In this document: positions 1 to 11,685 of the stretch, in pieces
Position numbering within the stretch: the first letter of the stretch is position 1
Layout of the letters: every line of letters starts with the position of its first letter
DNA from: Prosapia bicincta
Lineage: Eukaryota; Arthropoda; Insecta; Hemiptera; Cercopidae
DNA length: 64,000 nt
Assembly: GCA_036971475.1 (NCBI GenBank)
Contig: JBAIZL010000006.1
Location: 63,075,898-63,139,897, forward strand
Direction: 5' to 3'
Program-made: the position numbers and the translations under genes
The notes under the pieces: model-generated
The model's input: the letters and a program-made list of their open reading frames with translations, nothing else
Told to the model about the DNA's origin: nothing
Database searches by the model: none

Positions 1-21
1 TTCATCATCATCAGTGAGTGT
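1..21 (-). ncRNA. Partial hammerhead-like motif, cut by the window edge
   Basis: On the minus strand ACTCA then CTGATGA (14-8) mirror the copy at 781-826. Stem II and the catalytic GAAA lie outside the window. Confidence 0.3.
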
Positions 22-780
22 TACTACTACAAACTCTAAATTATAACTAGGGTGAAAGTGAGTCAGTCAGTCAGAGAAGGAGGGGGTTTGGTGGCCCCCG
101 AGGTTATGCAGCGTCTGTCACGCGACACTGGCTGCGGGTAGGAATATGGGAACAGGGATTTTTATTTCGGGCTGGATCTGAGGAGAGGTTTCTGAAAGGC
201 AGGACGTTTAAGTGGGTGGGACGGATCAGGTTTTAATGCTGGGGGACAACGTTTATTATTTATGTGGGACTAGGTTGCAAGGTTACACTTCCGTATTTAT
301 ACAGTAGGCGTTGCCACGCCCATTTGGCAAAACAACAGTTACTAACCCTACTTTAAACATGATACAACAAATAGAAATTTTGTACCTAACTCAATAATTA
401 CAATAAAATTTGTAACATACAACATAATTACATATAAACAAAAATAATTAACGTTACACATTATTATTATGTCAAAATATTTAACCTAAAAGTTACAATA
501 AATTTTATTATTTTTTCCCCTTTTTGTTACGCTAATTACAATAATATAGAATTTGGAATAGGGCCTGACTCGTTGTTTACAATATTACTTTTATTATGTT
601 ATAGGTTACAAATTTTATTGTAATTATTGAGTTAGGTACAAAATTTCTATTTGTTGTATCATGTTTAAAGTAGGGTTAGTAACTGTTGTTTTGACAAGTG
701 GGCGTGGCAACGCCTACTGTATAAATACGGAAGTGTAACCTTGCTTTCACCTTAGTCGTAAGTTATAGTTTGTAGTAGTA

Positions 781-826
781 ACACTCACTGATGATGATGA
801 CTTGGTCATTGAAACGCATATGAGTA
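781..826 (+). ncRNA. Hammerhead-ribozyme-like motif
   Basis: Stem I ACTCA (783-787) pairs with TGAGT (821-825). The core CTGATGA is at 788-794. Stem II GATGAC/GTCATT (796-801/805-810) has loop TTG. GAAA is at 811-814, then CGCATA. Cleavage would fall after A820. Deviations: one extra base (T795) between the core and stem II, and C-A instead of C-G in helix III. Activity unproven. Confidence 0.5.
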
Positions 827-1215
827 AATAAATGAATAATTTGAGAGTTTTGTATACGTTTTTATTGGTTTTCAAATGGTTATATTTTATTATAAAAACG
901 GTGTTTCCAAACTGACTTTGACGAGTTATGAGGAAAGTATTAGCAAGCATGAGTGACCGTTTTGTGGCTTATGGCTCCGTTGTCTATGTACATGTTTTTG
1001 TTGTGACTATATTTATAAAAGTTAAATAAACGGCTTAAAAATTATAAATTGTTAGCTGTACCATTCCACGCTTTTCTGTGCCACATTGTGGTTGCACGGA
1101 TGCGAATTGAGGAACAAAATAAAGCACATGTTTCATACACGTTTAATTTTGCAATAATCAAGAGGCTAAGGTAATACAGAGCGAATGGTTTCTTTAAACT
1201 TTTTTATCAAACTGT

Positions 1216-1638
1216 TGGGACATTCAATCTCCTAGAAATTGTTTTCTCAGTTTCTCCTGGGACATCCATCTCCTAGAAATTGTTTCCTCAGTTTCTCCTG
1301 GGACATCCATCTCCTAGAAATTGTTTTCTCAGTTTCTCCTGGGACATCCATCTCCTAGAAATTGTTTTCTCAGTTTCTCCTGGGACATCCATCTCCTAGA
1401 AATTGTTTTCTCAGTTTCTCCTGGGACATCCATCTCCTAGAAATTGTTTTCTCAGTTTCTCCTGGGACATCCATCTCCTAGAAATTGTTTCCTCAGTTTC
1501 TCCTGGGACATCTATCTCCTAGAAATTGTTTTCTCAGTTTCTCCTGGGACATCCATATCCTAGAAATTGTTTCCTCAGTTTCTCCTGGGACATCCATCTC
1601 CTAGAAATTGTTTTCTCAGTTTCTCCTGGGGCATCCAA
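1216..1638. repeat. 41-bp minisatellite, ~10 copies
   Basis: Unit GGGACATCCATCTCCTAGAA plus ATTGTTTTCTCAGTTTCTCCT repeats every 41 bp (starts 1261, 1302, 1343 and so on), with single-base variants (TTTCC/TTTTC). The last unit is degraded. Confidence 0.95.
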
Positions 1639-2765
1639 GAAGAAGTCCCCTTTCTCAACTTTGTTATATATCGTTTACATTTTGTGATCATAAATGCCCT
1701 AGTGTTCACACGTTAATTTGGGAATGCTTGATTGGGCATATAACTGAAGATCAGCTGTTTTATAATTCTGTTCACGGCACAAATCCATATCAAATCGTAG
1801 CAGTCGTAGTTCGGAAGGGTGCTGGCATTGCTAAATAAGCTCTACTCGTAATTTGAGAAGCAGCGCTAATCACTCCATAGTCACACAAAAATACCTCGAT
1901 TAAGGTGGGTTTTGAACTCAGATTGTATAATAATCTGAATGGGACGCAAGTGGATACGTTTGTTTTTTTATTAATAAACAATGTAATTGGGTGTTTCACA
2001 TTTGGCTATTGATCTCAGCTAGTACGGCGAATGGTCCCCTCGCTTGTGGCAGATTGCTTGATTGTGGTACACAGCTGACAGTTAAAAAATCTATTTTCTC
2101 GCAGTCGCGGGTATGCTACTGGCGCGAAAAATAAATAGAAACCATCTCTGAAGCGGGTTGTATATCGTGTCAAAATTTGAGCTTGATCGCTAAAGAAAGT
2201 TTCGAGTTTTTGAAGCGTACACAAACAGACATAACATTTATGTAAAGCTATTGAGATTTTCACTTTAAAGATTGCAAGGTTAATATATTGGAGCATCAAT
2301 GTAAAGAGCAATACATACATTTTTAGCCTAAGTCTCTCTCAAGACCTTTTTCCATTCCATCAATTCTCCCTCTTCACTAGTCTCTTCTTGTCTTTTCTGT
2401 CGCAGGATTTAACAAGATATAATGTTTTTTGTCTACTTGTATTGTTACTGATGCATTTCTAGGAGCTGGAATATACCTATTTGTTACTGATGCATTTCTG
2501 GGAGCTGGAATATACCTAAGTATTTTATTGTAGTCTATCTAAAGTTCTCTCTTAAGAGTAAAGTGCACTTTAAAACAACTCCAAGTAGATGGGAGCTATC
2601 GGAAACGTGTAGAATGCACAGTTAAAAAAAAACTGGAAATGACAGAATTAAGCATGAGTAAAAAATATATTAGTTTCATTATAGGTTGCATCACTCTATA
2701 TTTAAATTGAAAAACGACGGCGGTAAAGAGTTTAAAACTCATTCTACCAAGATTATGTAGCGATG
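1639..2765. other. No gene seen; one short duplication
   Basis: Unremarkable AT-rich sequence, except a ~42-bp direct duplication at about 2440-2520 (GTTACTGATGCATTTCT then GGAGCTGGAATATACCTA, twice). Short frames on both strands lack coding character. Confidence 0.6.
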
Positions 2766-3020
2766 GAGGTTCATGCTACACAGCCCTTTCTGAGGTTAGC
2801 GGACCAGCGACTATTCAAGGCCTCGGAGCTTAGTTGCCAATAATGGTAATACGGGATCATGTACATCTCGCGGGGTTCTTACCCCAGTGCATGAGCTAAG
2901 GGAAGGTTCCGGGTTGTAGTGGTTTCACATGCTAGATTAGACTCTCCGTATCTTTCTAAAATTGTGTGTTTCAGGAAGGAGGATTAAAGTCACGAGGGTA
3001 GATACCCCCCTAAAATCCTT
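2766..3020. other. GC-richer segment, probably a fragment of an unclassified mobile element
   Basis: This stretch is much more GC-rich than its surroundings and has no open frame or splice sites. Its composition resembles the LINE leader at 40227-40703, but I see no shared sequence. The class cannot be named. Confidence 0.25.
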
Positions 3021-3742
3021 TTTCACTTCTTTCTTTCTTATATCATACACATCAGTAAACTGATGTTCTGAAGTTCAATTTGGTTCTACACATACAGCGT
3101 TCATCAGGACGAAAATACGAGTATTACTGTAGTAGTTATCATAAAACAACAAAAACTTTACTTATAATTTTGGAACAGTTTTTTCACAAAAAACATACAG
3201 GAACAAGCATTTTGATTATTTTTTTTAAAACTAAGATAAACAAAATAATTGTTTCTAATAAACGTGTTGAACAACGTTTTAAATATTGCATAATTAAATT
3301 TTAAATATATCTGTAGTTTAAGATTTTAATTTCATAACTAGCAAATATATTCATATGATTCATTTTGACGATTTTAATTTGTTCCTTGTACCTTTATACT
3401 TACATAATTCCGGTTAATATATTAAGGAGTTTAATGCTCCTAATTATTTGGGTACAGTTATTTTAATTTAAAATCCCCCATAAAATATTCAAAATACTAA
3501 TAATAATTGATGCACTTATATTTAAACGCATAATAACTTAATTTTTACTTCAGTTTTCATTTAGGCTTACGAAAATAACATGACCATCAAACATGCAAAA
3601 ATAACTCAAATATTATTGAAAATAACTCTAATGTCGTAAATATTTCGCCAGCCAAGTTGCCATAATCAATTCAGTGTTCATCCGTCACTAATATTAAACT
3701 AAATCATAACTGGAATTCAATATCCTACAATAGGAAACATAC

Positions 3743-3853
3743 CTTTCCAGCGATGACAGCTTGTACGGTCAGGACCTGGGCAGGCTTGTGGTACTCCAGC
3801 ACCTCTCCTGGAAGGGCGTGTCCCACTCCAGGGTCGAACCAAACCAGCTCCCC
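3743..3853 (-). CDS. Internal exon of an unconventional myosin (N-terminal pre-motor segment)
   Basis: This 111-nt, 37-codon open exon is bounded by an acceptor with a pyrimidine tract (GTTTTCCAG|GGG) and a strong donor (GGAAAG|GTATGT), phase 0 at both ends. The translation begins GELVWFDPGVGHALPGEV and ends QAVIAGK. The pattern ELVW-D-G---LPGEVLEYH is the small beta-barrel that precedes the motor head in myosins. I judge it closest to class XV (insect Myo10A), from memory of the family rather than a search. Other unconventional classes remain possible. Exons for the motor domain would lie beyond position 1, since transcription runs leftward; none is visible at 1-3742. The preceding exon is probably 53424-53786, which makes a ~49.6 kb intron. 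Confidence 0.7.
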
Positions 3854-3984
3854 CTGGAAAACGTTGAACATAATGATCACAGCTGCTAAATTTACTAAAC
3901 TTCTACTCTAGCTTTTTGTAGTCAAGGTTACCCTAGTAACGTATGATTTAACGTAGTACTAAAATCTTAATATGCTATTCTCCA

Positions 3985-4190
3985 GTTCTGCTAGGAATAT
4001 TTATATACATTTGAGTATGTTTGCCTGCTTTTACTGGCATTAAAATATTTTTCTTTGTTGACGCGTTTCGGAATAACTCCATTCTCTGAACGTCAATACG
4101 TACTGCACCAAACGTAGGCAGTATTATGCGTATGGAGTTATTCCGAGACGAGTTAACAATGAAATATATTTTAATTTTAGGGAAAAAAGA
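3985..4190. mobile_element. Foldback element with GAAACGCGTC core
   Basis: Inverted arms TTGACGCGTTTCGGAATAACT...(4058 onward) and ATGGAGTTATTCCGAGACGAG (4132 onward) surround a ~45-bp centre. On the minus strand the sequence CAGAGAA, a GGA/TCC hairpin and GAAACGCGTC (4060-4069) followed by AAC resemble a decayed hammerhead. A relative is at 26665-26860. Confidence 0.5.
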
Positions 4191-4451
4191 CAAATTCACT
4201 CAAATGTATATAGAACTAAAAACGTTTTCATTTAAACTAGATTGTATAGCTAGTTGAACTGTTGTAGAAGATTTTGCGCTTTTAAGTTAAAAATACAAAA
4301 CCGCACCGTTATTTAACATAACGTGTTATTTAATATAAATCGAGGTAAACATTTCCTATGTGATATTATTTCAAATTTTTTATGCAAATCTTTAAATGTG
4401 TTTTAATAAATAAACTGCCCAATTCTTTAAGGATAGTTTTGTTTTTATTTC

Positions 4452-4456
<5 letters not shown>

Positions 4457-4502
<46 letters not shown>
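4457..4502. repeat. (TA)n microsatellite
   Basis: About 23 uninterrupted TA repeats. Confidence 0.97.
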
Positions 4503-4506
<4 letters not shown>

Positions 4507-4509
4507 GAA

Positions 4510-5425
4510 TAATACTCACCTACCTACTCATAAACTGAATCGAAAATTTTGTATGTTCAAGTTTGCAGAAAGGTACTAATTTATATAACTCTATTTCTAA
4601 AAATAGTTTGGACAATATTACAGAGAAAATAAAATCTTTTAAAAGCAGAGGTAATATAAATTGAAATTAGTTTCATTATGTCTAGATGACAACATTTCAC
4701 GTTGAAACATAAGTTTTGTAATGTCTTTAGGAAGGGTATATAGGAAAGAATGCAATGTCTAAATAGTAGCAATGGAAACATGGTTTCAAGATGGAATGAT
4801 TATATTAAAATATTATTTGAATAAAATGTTAAGAAAAGCATGGGTGTATAATTATGTATGCATACAAATGACAATAAAATAAAAAATAGAAAGCATATTG
4901 AATTATATATAAAATAGTGTATACGCTCGTGTACGTAAACATGAAATTAATAGTAGGAATTATATACACTCTTCCTCTCGTGTTTTCTCTGAAGATAGTG
5001 AAAGGTTTGGGCGTAAATTTGAATTTGGAGATTTTATGATACTGTAATATGAGTGCAACTAGAGGAAGAGTCAACTTGCAAAAGAATGGTAAAAATTTTA
5101 AAAATGATTTTGATAAATAATGTGTGTATAAACCATTGTTGTGTATATTAAAAGAATCAAAAAATGAGTTAATGTTGGTTGTATGTTTTCCTCTTTTGTT
5201 GTTTTAGGGTTTTATGTTTGGGTAGTCTTTTGGGGTTTTTATTTGTATATTGTTGTTCTCTTAGTTTTGTTGCTGTTTTAATTATATTTTAGTTGGGTTA
5301 TGACTCTATTTATGTAGGTGGGTTAAATATATTACGTTTTTCGACTAAAATGTCATTCAAACATTTTTTAAGTTTTACAAAACATTTTCTTGTGAGTGTA
5401 CTTGTATTTGTATGCTTATTTATAA
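4510..5425. other. No gene seen
   Basis: AT-rich intronic sequence; only short frames without coding character. Confidence 0.6.
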
Positions 5426-5448
5426 TGTAGTGTAAAATTGTTTTCAGG

Positions 5449-5490
5449 CTTGATAAGGGCAACAAATTACTTGCCAAAACGTTGCACTAA
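5449..5490 (+). ncRNA. Decayed hammerhead-like motif
   Basis: CTTGATAA, then a perfect 5-bp hairpin GGCAA/TTGCC (5458-5475), then AAAACGTTGC in place of GAAACG. The arrangement is that of the hammerhead-like family, but key bases are altered. Stem I is not convincing. Confidence 0.25.
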
Positions 5491-5752
5491 TTAAATATAA
5501 ACTTTTGAGTCGATATTCAACCAGCTTATCTTTTATCAAATAATTATATTGAATGTTCGAATAAACATTATAATTAAAAAATTACATATTGTAAAGGGTA
5601 AAAATGTATGATAAGGCAAATTAACGCGTAATAAATAACTCATGAATAAAGAAAACAATTTTAACTCACTTTATGCATAAAAACCATTTATTACCTAATA
5701 ATTACATAGGATCACACTAGAATGGATAGCAATAAAACTATTAAAACATAAA

Positions 5753-5796
5753 TTTTTTTTCCCTGGTGAACAAATTATGTTGGTTATCATCGCCAT
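5753..5796 (-). mobile_element. Severely 5'-truncated LINE 3' end of the same family
   Basis: On the minus strand this segment reads GGCGATGATAACC, a short AT stretch, CACCAGGG and an A8 tail. It matches the terminal ~45 bases of the LINE at 34733. It is a tiny dead-on-arrival insertion; its 5' boundary and duplications are unclear. Confidence 0.55.
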
Positions 5797-6336
5797 AAAT
5801 TAATAATTAAGTCCTTACAACGTCAGCGTTACCAAATAATAGGATATAAGAAATAATAATATTATTATTTTTTTGTCAAAGAAATTTATTTTGATTTCAT
5901 AGAGAAATAAAAGTTGTTCTATTTATGAAGCTAAAAGGAACAAGTGTTACATTCTGTAAATGTAAGAAAAAAACTAATAAGAAGGAAAATTAGAAATAAT
6001 ATTATTTAATCACTCGATGATTATGAGAAAAAATATGTTTAATGTATAGGTTTAATTATGCACATGTTTAATGTTAGCTATTCCTTGGAGAATGGATAAA
6101 TATGCTGAACAGTTAATATCCGAAGTACATCCGTTCATGTTGTAATGCATAAACGCAGTTCCGACGATTGCAACCTTTGTAAAGTATAGTGAATAGTATA
6201 TTTACATAGTTTATAGAAATTAATTACTGAAAAATATTTTGTAGTAATAAATTCAGTCCGTAAAAAGGAATTATGTATAGTTATATGGTGCTCTTGTTTA
6301 ATTTGGAAATACGAAAGCATAAGATAAAAGATTTTT

Positions 6337-7097
6337 GCTAGTTAGGGCAAAAATATAGGCTAGTTAGGGCAAAAATATAGGCTAGTTATTACAAAAATAT
6401 AACTTAGTTAAAGCAAATATATAAAAGCTAGTTATGACAAATATATAGACTAGTTAGGGAAAACTATAAGCGAGTTAGGGCAAAAATATAAGATAGTTAG
6501 GGCAAAAATATAAGCTAGTTAGGACAAAAATATAGGCTAGTTAGGGCAAAAATATAGACAAGTTAGGGGGAAAATAGAGGCTAGTTAGGCCAAAAATATA
6601 AGCTAGTTAGGACAAAAATATAGGCTAGTTAGGCCAAAAATATAAGCTAGTTAGGACAAAAATATAGGCTAGTTAGGGTAAAAATTTAAGCTAGTTAGGA
6701 CAAAAATATAACTTAGTAAAGGCAAAAATATGAATGCTGGTTATGGCAAATATATAGGCTAGTTAGGGAAAACTAAAAGCGAGTAAGGGCAAAAATATAA
6801 GCTAGTTAGGACAACAATATAAGCTAGTTATTACAAAAATATAACTTAGTTAAAGCAAAAATATAAAAGCTAGTTATGGCAAATATAAAGGCTAGTTAGG
6901 GAAAACTATAAGGGAGTAAGGGCAAAAATATAAGCTAGTTAGGGCAAAAATATAAGCTAGTTAGGACAAAAATATAAGCTAGTTAGAGGAAAAATATAGA
7001 CAAGTTAGGGCAAAAAATATAGGCTAGTTAGGCCAAAAATATAAGCTAGTTAGGACAAAAATATAATCTAGTTAAGGAAAACTATATGCTAGTTGGT
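6337..7097. repeat. 22-bp minisatellite, ~34 copies
   Basis: Unit GCTAGTTAGGGCAAAAATATA with variants (GGACAA, TTACAA, GGAAAA) repeats about every 22 bp. Longer blocks recur inside (for example the AACTTAGTTAAAGCAAA segment at ~6400, 6710 and 6840), showing block duplications. Confidence 0.95.
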
Positions 7098-7409
7098 TTT
7101 TATCTCACATTGGAATTTCTTCCTAGGAGGTCTATATTAGGAAGTAGGGTCATTACCATGCACGTCTCAAACTGTAAGAAGAATAGGGAGATGAAGAGGT
7201 ATGGAGTTGGGTTGTAAGGTGTTGGGTTGTAAAGACAGCTGAAATAAAAGGAAGGAAATAAATTATTGGGGTAATTTAATTTTAACTACCATAATATATA
7301 AAAAAAAACTATGGTCAACAATTTAGATTTCAAAATTTAGAGGTTATAAGAAATTTATAGAAATAAATGTAATAAAAAATGAATGCAAATTATGGCATTT
7401 GGGACTGGT

Positions 7410-7590
<181 letters not shown>

Positions 7591-7649
7591 GGACGTACGA
7601 TCGCACTCGGATAAAACACACACTTATCTAGCGTTTATGTATGTAATGC

Positions 7650-7654
7650 ATATA

Positions 7655-7727
<73 letters not shown>
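7650..7727. repeat. (TA)n microsatellite
   Basis: About 38 TA repeats, 60 bp after the (CA)n tract. Confidence 0.97.
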
Positions 7728-7729
<2 letters not shown>

Positions 7730-7731
<2 letters not shown>

Positions 7732-8400
7732 CACTCTAGGGCCAAAGAACATTTCTAATACAGGTCCTGGTATATCAGTGTCATCCTTAAATATTCGACA
7801 AGTTCTAACAATAATAAGATGTGTCAAAATACAGGCAAGGTTTGTATTTTTCTAATATAAATTTAAGCCTGTTATTGTAAGCATCTTTTATATAATTAAA
7901 TTATGTACGTTTTATGCTCGCTAACAGAGTTAGAGCTATTTGCAGAAACTCCTTTGGTATGTTAAAGACATCACTTTGCAAATAATTATTCGATAACAAT
8001 TTGATAATAGGACAGATACGCTTAACATAAACCTAAAAGACAAGCTCTAAAGTTTTACGGTTGCATTCAGGCGCGGGTCCCAACATAACCTTTTCTTTCC
8101 CTAATGTGATTGCTACTCCAAAGCTATAAATCAAGATATTTACTTTAATTGGCCTTACGATGCGCCCAATTAATTTTCCGGGGCGTTGCTTTCTTTTTAT
8201 TACCTCTAACGTTCCATCCAATAATCAAAGTCGGCATTAAAGTCTCTGCTAATTTTATTGCAGCTTCTACCATTAGGTTTAAATATAGAATGTAGATTTT
8301 AAAAACACGCGTAAAATGTCGGTTTTATGAAAACAAAAACACTGATTCATACTAACCTTCTTTTAACAACTATTCTTTGAGCTTAGCTTGTGAGTTATGT
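7730..8400. other. No gene seen
   Basis: A 62-codon minus-strand frame (8033-8221) starts at an ATG but shows no domain, splice signal or conserved pattern I recognise. Confidence 0.5.
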
Positions 8401-8414
8401 TATAAGCAAATAAA

Positions 8415-8560
8415 AACTCACAAATTAATCATTTATTCTCTAAAATTCATTAATTTACAACTCTTAGGAGTTGTAAGATGTAGAGTTTGCAGTAGCAACA
8501 CTCACTGTTGAGGATGACTTTGTCACTGAAGCGCGTCCGAGTCAATGATTAATTTGTGAG
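8415..8560. mobile_element. Short foldback element related to the 1-830 element
   Basis: ACTCACAAATTAATCATT (8418 onward) is inverted at 8535-8558. The interior is similar to 760-850 (AGTAGCAACACTCACTG, GTGAGTTTTGTGTACG), so it belongs to the same family. Confidence 0.55.
8500..8542 (+). ncRNA. Hammerhead-like motif, partly decayed
   Basis: Stem I ACTC/GAGT (8500-8503/8539-8542), core CTGTTGA (8505-8511), stem II TGAC/GTCA with a TTT loop, GAAG (8528-8531), and helix III CGCG followed by a canonical GTC site (8535-8537). The core A6 is changed to T and the last A of GAAA to G, so this copy is probably inactive. Confidence 0.4.
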
Positions 8561-9070
8561 TTTTGTGTACGTCTTTTATTTCTTAAACCTTTATTTACTA
8601 ATGTAATATATTCTTCACACCAAGAAGTATTACAGCAAAATTGGTAAAAACGGGACAACGTTTTTCTACCTTTCTAATGATGTTTTAGTTTATAAAAACC
8701 CCGCTGTAAGAACAGATGATTACATATGTATAACGTTACAAATATAGTATAACTCACCAAAATAAATCTGATTCATTACGACCAATTATGCGCAATGTAA
8801 AATTATAATTTACTTGTAGTTAGCTGTAAAACAATGCTCCAAGTTTCGACCGAAACCTTAATACTGTTCATGAGCTGTAGGTCTACCTTCCAACTCACTG
8901 TACAATACACACGATACTGTGTTTAATTACAAAAGATATAATTTAGTAACTCGATTGACTTTTGATATTTTTCTGTTTATTTATTTACATTGATGTTGTG
9001 TTATGATTTTTGTTTTATATAGGAATTAAGTGGTTGTTTGAAAGGTATTAGGAATACATATAATTACCTC

Positions 9071-9103
9071 CTGAAAAGGATTCCTTTTGGAATCGAAACT
9101 TGG
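9071..9103 (+). ncRNA. Decayed hammerhead-like motif with intact stem II
   Basis: CTGAAAA, one extra G, a perfect 6-bp stem GATTCC-TTTT-GGAATC (9079-9094) and GAAA (9095-9098). The core has A instead of G8, and no good stem I is seen. Confidence 0.3.
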
Positions 9104-9109
9104 AAAATA

Positions 9110-10044
9110 ACTTAAAACAAATTAAAAGTTGTAAAATGTGTATACATTTTTTCATATAAATGGCCGTACTGAACTATAATTGAATAGACGAGATTTAAAG
9201 ATAGACAGACGTAAAATCACAGGATAAATAAATCAACCGAAATTAATTTTAATTTACTAAAGAACCAAAAACGGAAAGAATATTGTTATAAAACACTTTC
9301 TCTATCCAAATTGAAATATTGTCTCTTTCAAATCTCGTCACGGCTTGAGAGTTACCCATCGCTTAATCAAGGTTTCTGCTAGTTCTCAATATATCGCATG
9401 TGTACGGTAACCTGACAGCTGATCTATTCGAAACAATTAGAATAATGGCGACGCAGAACGCCAGGATGGATTGGTGGTTTGCCTCGTGCCCAGTGTTGCC
9501 AATACACCGACGATAAATATTGCACCTAGAAGTCCTTCGCATCTAATGGGTGCGTTATTTGGCGTTCTACAAAGGTTTTATAGATACATTTCTGCTTGTT
9601 CAATTACTACAAATGACATTTAATAAAATACAGTTAAAATTTCTCGAACATAATGCGTGATGTATTAGATTATTTTTTTTTACATTCAAGTTGTACTATT
9701 TTCGGTCTTATAGTTAAAATGCATGTCTGTGGGGACGCCAATTTCCTCATTTGTTGTCAGTGAATTTACGTTTCTAACATATTCACTTATTATTATTTGT
9801 TAACTAAATTTAACTACTACCTATTTAGAATATACAAGAATAAAATTTAGAAATGTTTGTAGGATAAAATTTTATAGAAAAAGTATGTTGAAACTATAAA
9901 TAAAAATATGTAAAATTCTGTTTTTTTAACATTAGAAGATGGAAAAATATTTATTGAAAAATTTATCAATTGCAGTACATTACTTTATGACGTAACTTCT
10001 TATTATTGTACTAGATGATTTTATAAATACACGTACATGAAGCT
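9110..10044. other. No gene seen
   Basis: AT-rich, no convincing frame or repeat. Confidence 0.6.
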
Positions 10045-10282
10045 TCATTACAGTCGTCGGTTCCACAACTTTTACTACAGTAGACTACTGCAGTTCTCAC
10101 CTGTGTCGACGCTTTCACAACTGCTATAGTTCTCACTACTGTCGACTGTCCTACGACTACTATATTTCTCACTAGTATTGACTGTCTCAAGGCTGCTATA
10201 TTTTTCACTATTGTCAACGGTCTTATGACTGCTACAGTTCTCACTAGTGTCGACGGTCTCACGACTGCTAAGTTTTTCATTA

Positions 10283-10770
10283 GTGTCGACGATCTTATAA
10301 CTACTACAGATTTCACTAGTGTCAACGAACTCAAGACTGATACAGTTTAAATTAGTGTCGACGATCTTATAACTACTACAGATTTCACTAGTGTCAACGA
10401 ACTCAAGACTGATACAGTTTAAATTAGTGTCGACGATCTTATAACTACTACAGATTTCACTAGTGTCAACGAACTCAAGACTGATACAGTTTAAATTAGT
10501 GTCGACGATCTTATAACTACTACAGATTTCACTAGTGTCAACGAACTCACGACTGATACAGTTTAAATTAGTGTCGACGATCTTATAACTACTACAGATT
10601 TCACTAGTGTCATCGATCTCACGACTGATACAGTTTAAATTAGTGTCGACGCTCTTATAACTACTACAGATTTCACTAGTGTCAACGAACTCACGACTGA
10701 TACAGTTTAAATTAGTGTCGACGATCTTATAACTACTACAGATTTCACTAGTGTCATCGATCTCACGATT
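10283..10770. repeat. 72-bp higher-order repeat within the minisatellite
   Basis: Two 36-bp subunits (GACGATCTTATAACTACTAC... and GTCAACGAACTCAAGACTG...) are amplified together about 6-7 times with very few changes. This is younger than the surrounding array. Confidence 0.9.
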
Positions 10771-10999
10771 GATACAGTTTCAATTAGTGTCGACGGTTTC
10801 ATCACTACTACAGTTTTCATTAGTGTCGACGGTCTCACTACTACTATAGTTTTTTATTAGTGTCGACGGTCTCACGACTGCTACAGTTTTCACTAGTGTT
10901 GACGGTCTTATGACTGCTACAGTTATAACCTGTGTTGACAGTCTCAAGACTATTACAGATGCCACTTGTGTAGACTGTCTCCTGGCTGCTACAGTAGTC

Positions 11000-11013
11000 A
11001 CTTATGTCGGTGG
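11000..11013. repeat. Target-site duplication, left, of the 11014 LINE
   Basis: ACTTATGTCGGTGG, identical at 11672-11685. It is part of a minisatellite unit, so this much similarity could arise by register alone, but the exact flanking position supports a true duplication. Confidence 0.7.
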
Positions 11014-11671
11014 CTCTGACCGCAGAGGCTCTTGCTGCGCATCACCCAGCAACGAACCACCAACGAGCTGTTTTCTTTATAGACTCCCAAGCCGCCATAA
11101 TTGCAATAGCCGACAACTCTTCAACAGACTGTTCGAACATATTCCACTGCCGAGAAGCAATCTCACATCTTTTGCAAAATGAATGGTCAATTAGCCTTCA
11201 GTGGATCCCAAGTCACGTTGGCATCACAGGTAACGAAAGAGCAGACGACCTTGCAAAAAATGGAACGCAGATGCAACAACCATATGCAGAAACCCGCCTC
11301 ACCTCTGCCAAACACCTTATTGATGCAATCCTTAAACGCTCAATTAAAAAAGATCATGAGGAAGCCAGCAGGGAGAACAGTGGGCATCACTTAGCAGTCG
11401 CAGTCTTTTGGTGCCCACAAGCGATAGAGCAACTGCCGTGGCTGACTTTCGACTTCTGACAGGACACGACTATCTCCAGGCCCACCTCTACCGTTTTGGC
11501 CCAGCGGAATCCGATACGTGTCCGCTCTGTCTCAATGGTGTCATGAATGGGGACCACATTTCAACCTGTCCTGAACTGGACGACCAGCTGTCCAGAACCG
11601 GTCGTTACTGGGAGGCTCGACGCCGAATGGTTCAACAGCCAAGGGCGGGCATTGGATAAAGTAAAGTAAGT
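11014..11671 (+). mobile_element. 5'-truncated LINE insertion (RNase H end) inside the 36-bp minisatellite
   Basis: This 658-bp insert encodes the end of a LINE ORF2. It has part of RNase H (LTAEALAAHHPA with the catalytic Glu, FIDSQAAIIAIA with the Asp, WIPSHVGITGNERADDLAK), then a frameshift near 11400, then RATAVADFRLLTGHDYL and the Cys motif CPLCLNGVMNGDHISTC. It ends in a short TAAAG-type simple repeat. Exact 14-bp copies of ACTTATGTCGGTGG flank it (11000-11013 and 11672-11685). Removing insert plus one copy restores the minisatellite register. The first RNase H aspartate is missing because of 5' truncation. It differs from the 34733 LINE (other sequence, other tail), so it is a second family. 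Confidence 0.85.
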
Positions 11672-11685
11672 ACTTATGTCGGTGG
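11672..11685. repeat. Target-site duplication, right, of the 11014 LINE
   Basis: Second copy of the 14-mer, directly after the TAAAG-type tail. Confidence 0.7.

Larger units (their letters stand above)
1..830. mobile_element. Large foldback (inverted-repeat) element, truncated at the window start
   Basis: Left arm 1-58 plus 277-430 is inverted at 593-800, with a loop at about 430-593. The left arm contains a ~217-bp GC-richer insertion (about 59-276, with GTCAGTCAGTCAGAG) absent from the right arm. Both outer ends carry an outward-facing CTGATGA motif preceded by ACTCA. The right one (781-826) completes a hammerhead-like fold; the left one is cut by the window edge. No coding capacity. Confidence 0.75.
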
